DNA from: Paralvinella palmiformis
Lineage: Eukaryota > Annelida > Polychaeta > Terebellida > Alvinellidae
Length of the DNA: 64,000 bases
Reading direction: 5' to 3'
NCBI GenBank assembly: GCA_025642065.1
Contig: JAODUP010000129.1
Span: 764,501 to 828,500 of the forward strand
Shown piece after piece: positions 1 through 11,906 of this stretch. Both the position numbers and the translations under genes were made by a program. Within the stretch, counting starts at the first letter, position 1; each line of letters starts with the position of its first letter. Below the pieces are notes generated by a model. That model was not told the origin of the DNA and did not search any database. It saw only the letters and a list, made by a program, of their open reading frames with translations.

Positions 1-593
1 CAATATACCGTAACAACATTTATTAACACATAATTTTAACACATAACTTTATTACTAAGAGATAAATAGTACACAACATTCACGTTCTGTCAAAACTGAA
101 ATATTACCATCGGTAGATGGACGATAGCAATCCGGAAGAGCGGAGTCCTCCGTATATGCACTCTAGATGTACAAATTAAGAAGAACGTAGATGTTTTCTG
201 TTGAATTGTAAATCGGTGGCCATCGGCTCTTACGCTCGTCCACCTTTACTACAAAAACAAGCATATATTATATATACATACATACGACACTATTATATTG
301 AAAATCTCAAATAGTTTTACTGTGATTTCTACGTAGCCATCTTTTAGAGTATTTCCTCTTGCAGAAGGCTTGAAAACGATTACAATATGCCGTAACAAAT
401 TATTTTACCATTGTTAGGATACCATAAAAAGTCACACTATTTCCGCGGTGGTAACAATTAAGATACATTATTGATTAAAAAATAAGTAACCAAATAAAAT
501 AAAATTGGCACAAGATTGAAGAACTATATTCCTAAATTGAAGAGACATTAGCTGGAAACGAGACTACCAGATAAACAATTACCTTCAGAGAAC

Positions 594-901
<308 letters not shown>

Positions 902-1365
902 GTTACTTGACACTGATATAGACGCATATGTAACAGACAGGGGCATGAATGATATTTTTTTGTTTGTTTCTTGGAAAATGTTTGTTTACTTTTGCGATGT
1001 AAAGAGCTAATTAATTATCGATCCGGCGCTTATATTATGTTAATTATCACGAAGGCTTCTTGGCATGAAATCATTTAAGCTGATGTAAACTAACAATTAT
1101 AATAAAAAAACATATACTATGGTATTCTAAATGTATATATATAGCATGCTGAGTCAGCCGCTAAAAATATAGCTGATTCAGCATGTCGAATTAGTTCCGT
1201 GTCGTATAAGCCATCATGGAAACGAAAATATTTCATAACAACATAAAATGATGCAGATGGCATTGACCCGTTATCTGAAGAAAAAACTTCAAATATTCAA
1301 ACTGAGAACCCTAAAACCGTTATTGTTATAAATAAAGCGTGTTGTTCTATTGCTAAATTGTTGAT

Positions 1366-1718
1366 TTGTTTATTTCGGGGAGAATCCCCGGGCTGTCGCT
1401 TATTCAGCACAGCCTCTATGTTGGAGTGGTTGAGAATAACGACTCCCCCACCACTCACAGAGGAGCAATATGGAAAGATGGAGCCAAAATATTCTGAGGG
1501 TGGTCACTGCCAGAGTGTTTTACGTCCTCAATGGGTCTTTAACATCCCCCTTTATTTTTAATAATTCAATGGAGACGGGAGCGCCATTTAACGTGGTCAT
1601 CCACCCACGATGTTGTGAGCCAAGAAATTAATCTCAGGAAAAGTTTCCACATCTTGCTTGGGTCGAACCTGTGACCCTTGGCACCAAGTGTCGGGTGCTT
1701 GACCACTAGGCCACTATT
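1366..1718 (-). repeat. SINE family 1, full-length, reverse orientation
   Basis: Read on the minus strand it begins GTGGCCTAGTGGTCAAGC (A-box-like), has a B-box-like GGTTCGACCC, and continues into a body shared almost base for base with the copy at 56999-57358 (GTTAAATGGCGCTCCCGTCTCC, CACTCTGGCAGTGACCACCC, GGGATTCTCCCC). It is therefore a tRNA-derived SINE of about 350 bp. Confidence 0.85.
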
Positions 1719-2463
1719 GCTAAATTATGCATGTCTTTTCTTATACGAACCAGTGGGAATTGAGGCGGACCGTTGCTCTCTGGGGGAGGGAGGGAGGAAA
1801 CCGGTCCCTAAAATACCCGTTTGTACCCTGTATGTAAGTATATATGTAAGTATATATGTTATGATTAAATTTCCACCTCTAGTACGGTGTATCTATTAGT
1901 TAAATAGCTTAAATGGTCCCTCTCCAATCATGTAAGTTAGAGTCAAAATTTCTTAATTCAGTATTCAATTTTGACCAAGACGATGCACCAACCAAAATAT
2001 TAGCTAGACATTTATGATTATTTGAAACAACCTGTGGTCATTTTTCATTATGAATATTTTTCATAGAAGCTGCACGCTCAGGCATCCAATAACTACCGCT
2101 GCTGTGACATGTGTACGTGTATGTCTAAAGGTCAACAAATCTAAACCTTTACGTCGCAGTTCTGCTACAAACAACGTCATACGCCCCTCCCCCCCAAAAA
2201 AAACAACACAACATCAACCCAAAACAATTAAAAACATTTCGACCCTCAGAATTACGTCGGCCAATTTTGACAGTTTGTCGTTTCCACCGAGGTGTAGTAT
2301 TGTATTTCATCTTCGCAGTTTTGACTTTCGATGACCTCATCCTTCCCAACTTCGTTGCAACTCGTGTACTACATAAGCGGTTACATTTATACATCAGGTG
2401 TTTCATGCCGGATAAAGGCCGAAAAATGATGTGAAAGTATACCGTTTTGTTTTATTCTCAGAC

Positions 2464-2532
2464 ATGTCAGGCCATTATTATATTGTAAGCGGAGTAATTT
2501 TCTGTTTTCTTGTAATCCATGCCGATTCGTTG
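2464..2532 (+). CDS. Exon 1: start codon and signal peptide
   Basis: The ATG at 2464 opens 23 codons with a typical secretory signal: a short N-region, a hydrophobic core ([12 protein letters not shown]) and a likely cleavage after HA. It ends exactly at a strong donor (gtaagt at 2533) in phase 0. The next exon at 3868 starts in phase 0 and leads into the lectin domain, so the pair fits. Directly upstream is a pyrimidine-rich tract ending in AG at 2460-2461, so a 5'UTR intron may end two bases before the ATG. An alternative ATG in frame at 3844 would give a poorer hydrophobic leader (MLWLYVF). Confidence 0.7.
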
Positions 2533-5500
2533 GTAAGTTGATTACTTAGTATTTTACCGTGCGTTGATAAAACACGAACTGGAAGGATGTAATTGTTTCC
2601 TTTATATAATCATATTTGCAACATGCTCGACTTGAGCCCAGTACCAATTAAGGAATCTAACTTGCTTAAATTGGATGTCATCCGAATTAGGCACGTAGCT
2701 ATTCTGAATATGTTCTTTGTTTGTTTGTTATTTGTTTGTTTGTTTGTTTGTTTGTTTGCTTATTTGTTTGTTTCCAGTCCGAACGTCCTAAGATAAAAAT
2801 CCATGTCAACATTACTGTCTTTCAGCCGGAACCAATGTGGCGGGATTTTAGTGGCTTTGGTAAAAATTTCGATTCAAGTGCACAATTAGTAAATCCCCCA
2901 CAAATATAGTGCCTCTGACTATTATGAGATGGGATGTAATTGGAAATAAAATCTTGTGAAATTGCTACACGTACAATGCTAGTTCTAATGTTTAGTCGCG
3001 GTAACGTATTGGATCACAGATCACTACCATCCGTGTTCGAATCTCGGCGTGGGCATATCTGAATGTTGTTTCATCTTTGACTTCGCTTCATTACCTTTAA
3101 CGGTCGCTCGGCTCATTTAGCCTACCATGTGCACAAAATTGTCCGTAAAACAAAAATCATCATCATCATCATCATCATCTATTGTTTATTCAACAACAAA
3201 GGGGGATATTTATACTATTAGACAATAGATGCACACTTGACCCAATTCAGGTAGATATTTAGCTACAAGATTCAGAATATCGTCATCGTAGTGATATATG
3301 TCCGAAACGCTGATGAGGCATTTATAAGGTATTTTATAACTTGTAGCTGCAGACCAATATCTGTAGGATGTTTCATTCTCTAAAAATGTGCTGCGACCTC
3401 AGGTAATATATCATAAACAGGTAGATGTCTATGCCAATAATTTCGCTTGTAAATAAACTGCTATATCCACTATAGCTACAGTGTAGAATCATGTTGGTTC
3501 AGGACTTAGATTTGTCCTCCTGGCATTAAATGACCTTAAGCTTTATTCATTAACTTACTCTTACAAATGGAATGCCTACACGGCTTAACTGGTAGCGCAG
3601 TTGGTCACAGATCTATAGCAACTGGGTCCAATCCCCAGTTGGGCTATGTCAGAAGTTTGTTTCATCTTTCACTTCGTCTCATTACCGTTGGAATATAGCT
3701 CGGACCATTTAGCTCCCCAAATGTGATCATAAAACAGTAACGTCTTCATTTATACAATCAGGACAATGATTGATGTATTATTTCGGCGAATATAGATTTA
3801 AGGAAGACTACATTTCGCCTAGCTCGTTCTGTTATTTTAATGTATGCTCTGGCTATACGTCTTTCAGCACACTGGACATATATCCAACTTCGGTTATTCC
3901 TGGGTTGGTGTCAATGCGACCTGTCCAGAAGGTATGCTCTTTCGAATTATTATTCTGAATACAGTCTTAATGTAAATTGATCACAGCGATCTTAGTCGTA
4001 ATTATTATTTCTTATTACACCAGAGGAACTCCCAAATGCTTAACAAGTTCCATTCATAATACAACAATTTATACATCTTTCTGTATTTAGACTGGTATTT
4101 AGTCGGTGCAACATGTGTAAAGGTATTTACGGTTCCATCGACTTGGTTAAAGGCCAACCATACTTGTCACAGGTAATAATTAGGTTTTCGAAGAAGTCTG
4201 AATTACCTGTCACTTTCCAGCCATCCAATTAATTTTACCTATTTCACTGTAATCGCACACTGTTGTTTGTTCGATTTCATTTTTATGTTCTAAATGTTGT
4301 CTGTTTTCATGTTATCAGATTAGGAAGCACTTTAGTGGAACATCTTCAAGGATACGTTGAAATCCAGCTGCTGGGTCAGGAATTGGCAAAGAACGTTGGA
4401 ATTCGCGAATTCTGGATAGGTAATATACATATATAACTCTTGAGTTTGTGATAGCTGTTTGTGGGATTTATTTCCCCACTTCCTTTGACGTACGTCCCAC
4501 GTATGACAAATGAAGAGGCTAAACAGCTCCATCTAACTCGATTTACCTCGACCTTCTTGGCAGCCCAGTTGGCTATACGTACCTATTTAGATTTCAGTTG
4601 GCCTTTGTTTGAAAGATGTTTCATCCGTAGGTTAGCCTAATTTCCATCGCCGAGTGTTTCACTCGTTCAGATCGCAAACAAATAACAATGCTACTAACGA
4701 ATTAAAACTAGCTGGATTATGAGTATGGTTAATTAAAACGGTAAACGCCTCACTGTTGTCTCTTATTGAAATTTTAGTTTCAAATGCTTATCTAAATACA
4801 AATATATTTTCCCAAAATGAAGTTATTATTAGCGGTTGTACCGCATCAATCATCATCATCATCATCATCCACTACTCGGTAGTGTTTAGTTGCATTAGGT
4901 AGTGTGAACCCTGACGATCGCCCTGGATGCCTAGACCCAGTAATTTGGTTAATAAAATTATCGAACGATATTAACTTGATTACTGAACTGCTATCTAGGT
5001 GATATCACAATAACGCCCATGGTACACGTCTGACAATAACGTTATCATACCATGACATACTATTTCACAAACATTATTAAGGTTTAAAGTTCTCCGGATA
5101 TTTGACTATGTGACTGAGTTGACCCGGGCTCTCGATCATTTTTTTAACGTTTTTAACCCTATATCTGCTTTGCACACTAGATTTTAATCCTTGCAGTTTC
5201 TTCAGCCCGAACTATAAGATCAAACTGGGTTAGGACTGCACGATCATATAATCCTATAGTTACACCCATGCTGTTCACCATCAGCTCATGGTTTAAAATT
5301 GGTCTTCACCGAAAAAGGATACAAAGAATATATTTCCTAACATGGGGGGGGGGGTTCTCATTTCCAGCTATAGATGAGCTATCAGTAGATTTGCATGAGA
5401 CGCGTGTGATGCTTTTTAAAATTTGTATATGCTGTTCCAGGGCATAGTAGGTTTTCGTATACATCGAAATCTGCACACAAGATTTGTAGGACTTTCCCAT

Positions 5501-7430
5501 AGCGCAGAGGTTAAAGCACTGCTTTGCAACTCTACATATTATAGGTTTGAATCCGGCTCATATTCTTTTTGTGTGATATGTTTCCCTAGGCAGTCACCCC
5601 TCCGCATATATTCCATATGCATCATCATCATCATCACCATCAAGACTAAATATCCCAATTAAACACACTATCTACAAAATATCCTTGTCCGATATGGATT
5701 TAGAAGGCGTCACTCATTTGCTGATATAATAATACTTCGACCAGAAGGAGACGATTGATAAACTATTTCAGCACCTAAACATAGCGTACACTATTATATA
5801 AACCAAATATATCATTACATCTCCTTTTTTAATTATGTCCTTATTGTTCTAATATTGAATATTACAGGGTTCGCATCTTGTCAGTCATATAATCCAGTAC
5901 TGCTGTATCTATCAGAAATATTTTGATCTCGTTCCACTTTTTTTCGTGTTGAGTAGACCATTCCCATGCTGTGTCTTCTTTAAGCCTGGAACGCAATGGC
6001 TTGCTGGTGGCTGACTGGTGTGGCATGAATCTAGCCAGGTAGTTTATCACACCCAAGGGCTCGCTTGACATCTTCTTTGGTTTCTGGACGCTTCATCTCG
6101 TTAATAGCTTGAACCTTCCTGTCATCAGGTTGCACAACATCACGAGTGAGTTTGTCTCCAACGAACGTAATCTGTTCGATGCACTTGCTCTTATTTAGCT
6201 TTAAATTAGTTGCCTTGATTCTTTCTAGAGCACTTTGCAGTCTCCTGTTATGTTTTCTTCTTTTGTACATCCTCAAATCACTGTCATCACTAAAAACGCG
6301 AGCTCACATCTAGACCTTCCATGATTCTGTTAATTGTCTTGTGGAAGATTTCTGGTGCTGAACTGATCCCATACGGCATTCTCTTGAAGCTATATCTCCC
6401 ATATGGTGTTGCCTTAGTGCAAAACATGGTACTTGTTTCATCTAACTGCATTTGATAGAATCCTTGTGAAGCGTCTAGCTTAGAGAAGAACTGTGCTCCT
6501 GCCATAACAGCAACGATCTCGATTTGTGTGGCAAATGGTAATGTTCCCTCTTGATAGGCTATGTTTGGACCCAAAAGATTTAAATGCACACGAGTCTCTC
6601 GTTGGGATTTTCCACTATGACGAGTGCATTAACCCAATCAGTTGGTTCCTCAGTACGTCTAATTACACCCATCTTCCCCAGTCTATCATGTTTTTCTCTC
6701 GGGGCGAATGGCACGCGTCGTGCTGCGTGTACTGATGGGACAGCATTTTCTTTCAGCTGTATGTGGTGTTTGCCTTTCAGACATCCAAGTCCATCGTATA
6801 CATGATTTGGTATATGTGATCCTTTGGTCACTATGTAGCTGTATATGCTGGCTTTTCTTGACCAATCCTATCAGTTCTGATGCTTTGGATCCAAGCAATG
6901 ATGTTTTGTCATAATCGATAAAGACAACAAATGGAATATTGTATGCGATATTATTATATTTTACTCTTGCACGACATGTTTCGACTTATGCTGTTGTTAT
7001 TGTACGAAGCTAAGTTTGTGTCTCTTTTCTTTAACTTTGGTATCTGTCTCAGGGCATTATAGTCCTTCATAGAGAGTAGATTTGAGTGTGCGCCCTTGTC
7101 GATCTTCAGAGGTAGTACTGGTCCATTTACTGATAATGGTACAAACAATTCATCGCCTGTTTCAGTGGCAACTGAATGAACAGATAGATATCTCCGTATT
7201 AAATGAACAATTTGATCCCGTATTAAATATTCTTCAAGTATCCCGTAATTACATGTTTTAGCTTTGTGTTTTAAATCAGTAACATATTGTTTTATTGTTT
7301 TACCATCGTGCTGTAAACGTGTACGAAACACATTTTCAATTAGTTCTTTGGTGACTTTATTGATCCGGTAATTCAACCCGTTAATAAATTAGTTTAATAG
7401 ACTTCTGGTACCATGTAATGTTGGATGCAC

Positions 7431-7466
<36 letters not shown>

Positions 7467-10228
7467 GCGCGCGCGTGTGTGTGTGTGTGTGTGTGTCCAT
7501 AACACAGTCTTGAACTGAACAATTAGCATATCCGTTCCAATACATGGTATATTGGCCATTTAATATGTGAATTATCCACCTCGTAGTATGACCTCAATCG
7601 CTCCATCTCAAGCCAAGTCAGTGATATAAAATACATCACCATCTCCAACTTAAATTACTTCTGGTGGGAACAGCGTATCACTGCAACTACTGCCAATTAA
7701 GCAATGCGTATGATCGGATTAAACCAAGGTTGAAGTATCTAAACAAGATCGATCATTAATGACAAGGTGGCAATGGTTTGTGATAGACACGGTGCCAATG
7801 AAAACTGGTTCTATTCTGCAGAAGGGTCGAAACTTGTCGGGAATTAATTTCTAAGCTCACGTCGTCGTCGGTGGCTTATCACGTTATTTCGGCTCCATCT
7901 ATCCCTGTGAATCGTGGAAGAATTAATAGTAAAAAAAATCACATCGGAAAGATCGAGTGTTTGTGCTTTAATACATTATATCTATTTCGGGATCATACAT
8001 CATGAAACGAAGAAAATATATTTAAAATCAACAAGAACGAATAATAACAGTTTAAGCAAGCTATGTAGCTAGCACAAGGTACGTACACGAGTATTTCTAA
8101 ACTGATTATTCGAAATAACAGTATGGTATGTAAAAATGCACCGGACAATTGTATCTGACACCGAATCAACTTCTATAATATCAGGGACTAAACGTAAGTA
8201 CAACCATTCCCGTTAAAAGTTATGGTAAATTCTCAATTCGTACTTAATAAAATCAGAACACCAGTAATGGAGTACATCTAAAGCCCATGGTATTATAAAG
8301 TGGCACCATCTAGGGACAATATTAGTATATTGGGCCCATTAAGGTAGTGGTGTCGAACTCCTTTCGCGTAAAATATTCTCGTCGCCTCCAGAGTATTTGA
8401 ATGCCTTAAAACTGACGGAAAGTACTCGTTGGTGCACTTGAGCACCTGCAACAACAGCAACTGTAACTTGTGTGAATTTCGAGTGTTCTCTTTCGCGATG
8501 AACTGGTGTAACTTGACATATTACATGTATAATACTTATATTCATTATACATTTTAACGAGGTGTCTATAGAGTGAGATTTTTTATGTGCATGTAATTTT
8601 ATGACTGAAATATGCGCGACAAATCTTTATCATGTTTAGTGTATCTTTGCGTATGTAAGATCAGAAATATGCAAAAAATGCTAGAAATCAATGAATAACA
8701 TGCTCATAGAATTATCAATACATGTATATCTTGATGATGCATGTGCTTTAATTACATTACAAAGATTGTCTTTAAGGCTTCATTGCTTTAATGTGGTGGC
8801 ACAACATACGGTAATCCGATCATCATTGTGTTTCTGTTCAAATATCTGCCACGACAGAGGCATGATCCAAAGTTGATCCAACAATGGAGGCAGAGACAGG
8901 ACGCGTATATTTGAATTTCATCAACAACACGTGTGAAAATCATGCTCATTGCCGTACTTTTAGACGAATGACATTCAAATAACAACTTGCGTAACTGGAA
9001 ATAAATGTTTACGCATGCGCAGAATGAGCGCCGTACGTTTATTTCAGGTCAATGCATTGACCCAATAGGTCAGAGACTACAGCCGATAATCCATATACAC
9101 GGCATGCGTTGCGTGTGCGACATTGTGGTAGCGTGTGCGACATTTGGGTATCCATGTGTTTCATCTATGAAAATCTAAGCTTTTATTTTGTTTAGAGAAT
9201 ATTTTGATGCCAATAATTATTATGGGAATCGAGGTCAGAATTTCACAATATATTGTTTTTATATGCATCCTTTATTGTATTTATAAAGTATATGAGCTGT
9301 GAAATATTCAGTCCATTAAATAATTATAATTTAATGGCTTAATACAAATTATTCTTTCTCATAAATTTTATTTTAAAATAATTACTCAAATTTAAGGACT
9401 GCCTGTCTTTAAATAGAATGACAGTCATGAGCCAGATTTGGCTATCTCGGTGGGATAAGGATGTTTGTTATTCATGACGGAGTTGAACTGAGCAATCAAC
9501 ATGGATAGAGCTTATAGTGCTCTGATATCAGTGTTTCTCCCTTTTCATTGACATATTGGTCTTTACCTGGTTTGTTCCATCACTAGTATTTGGTGGTATT
9601 TATCACTTTGAAAAAGAGAGTGCAAGGTATAAAAAAGGTGAAAACCAGGCATGCCTTTGTCAGTCTCTTTTCCAGCCTCAATCACAGATGAAAAATGCTG
9701 CTTGACAGCATCTCCGGTGAACATGATGGATTTGAAGTGATAAGACAAATTATAACACTTCAAAATTTAGGTGAAAGCACTGGATAAGCTATAGTGAGCG
9801 GTCCTGACATTTTTTGCAGGATTCCCCCCCCCCCAAAAAAAAGATGGTTAATTTTCAGGTAGTTGTGGATATTGCCATATTACACCCTGCCATGGGCACT
9901 GATCTCAGTCACCCGATCTTTTGTTTTGGACACCTCTTCATTTTGACCTAATACTTTTCGTTAAAGCAAGATCGAACCAAAATAATGGAGTAGTATTATA
10001 GATCATAGTCAAATAATGTTTTCATAAACAGGTGGATGTCTGTGCCAATTATTACCAGGAATGGGGTAATCATAATCTATTGTATTGTAAATTTTACCAT
10101 AATCAGTGATTTTACTTTCACAATTACACAATTGTGTCTGGTAAGACCTTAAGGTCTTACCAGAGATGGGGTCAATTCCATCTGGTCAATTCCACATCAA
10201 ATTTATCAATTCCAAATTATCAATTCCA

Positions 10229-10269
<41 letters not shown>

Positions 10270-11858
10270 AACCAAAGTTCTGGGTCATTTTGGTTCCAGT
10301 ATATTGATAACACCACATGTAAGTGTTAACATTGTAAAAATAGTGAATTAATTTGTGGATTTAATTTTTTGTTCGGGTCTTACACAAGTTTTGAGAAAAC
10401 AATATTATGTGGTTTCAACACCATCCCAACCTGGAGTGAGTTTATAAACTGGATTTCTTGTTTATATTACAATTATCTTATATATTACACAGAACTTACC
10501 CGACTATAGTCATACCATACATGATGCATCTTGTTGGTGAATGTATATTTCCCAAATATTCAAACAATATCAATTGTAAGATAATGGATTTAAATGGAAT
10601 ACTAGTGCATTAATGTGCTTGTGAATATCGGGTGTTTATCATAAGTCTGTCCAGCTGTGATCTTGTAAAGGCAGCCCTGTAGGCAGCGTTTCATATGGTG
10701 ATAATTATAGCTAGACAGTTGGTGGTTCACCATTCTGTGCTATAATATATTGTATTGCTCTGGAAAGTTTGTAAATTGGTTACTGGTAAGTCATCTGGTT
10801 GTGTGATATGATTGCAACCAATTTCATGTCTTTATACGTATCAGATCAATACAAATCTAGTTCTATAAATGTCCAGTGTTTTAGTTATAGCAATATTATC
10901 AAGTTTGTGTGATACAAATTGTAATCGTGATTAGTTAAAATGTATTCACAATTGTAATTGATTAACTGGGTCCTGTAATTGCCCCAATTGCCTGGTAAAT
11001 AGTTCAGGGCTTAAATTAGTCCTCCTGAAATTCTTTTTATGTTCTTGTGTCAATAAGCTTTATTAGTAAACTCTTAAAATGGGGTGCCTCTGTGGTCTTA
11101 CTGGTAGTATGGGGTCAAATACATTTGTATTTGAAAGTATTTAAATACTTTTTTCAAGTATTTGTATTTACCATAAAGAAAAGTATTTGTATTTAAATAC
11201 TTTCACAAAGTATTTAATTTTTCACATCTTCAAATACATTAAAATACTTTTTCTAAAATTATTTCATGTTTTGATCTGAATATTTTGTCACCAACATGAT
11301 TTATTTCAGGAAATAATCTAATCACTGAATTGCACACACACAACCATGAAGGAATTGTCTTCTCTCTTTGATCATAAGGAATTCCATTGCATGATATCTT
11401 TGATGTAATGACTTCTGGTGGCTTCCTTGTCAATCAAAGGGAGACTATCCTCAATTATATGTAATATAATTAGAAGGGATCGAAGGATAATATGAAACAT
11501 CTTGTGAGTAAATGCAATGAGCCGATCTCATCTTTCCTATGAAAGGACTAACCTTCCAGCTAATATCATTCATTATTTCAGCTGATACACCCTGACATTC
11601 CTACAACTTTCTGCACTTATTAAATATTTGAGACTTAGATTCAGAGAATTTAATTACATCCAAAATGGCTGGAAAAGACTAGACTATGGTTTTCAGGATT
11701 TTTGAAGTACCAGAGAATGTTGATGGTAATTTCAAGGCTAAGTGCAAGCATTGCCTTACTCAAATATTGGTTTCTACCAAGCCTACATCCAATCTGCTAC
11801 TCCATGTCAAGGTAAATTTATTATTATGTATTTTGTTCAACCTCCACAAAGTAGAGAA

Positions 11859-11906
<48 letters not shown>

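Noticed and set aside
3844..3867. Alternative start codon ATG giving MLWLYVFQ
   Set aside because: The upstream exon at 2464-2532 provides a better signal peptide, a strong donor and the right phase to the acceptor at 3867. The ATG at 3844 would read through that acceptor.
6526..6914. Open frames on the + strand over the Ty3/gypsy remnant
   Set aside because: Shadow frames of the minus-strand reverse transcriptase region.
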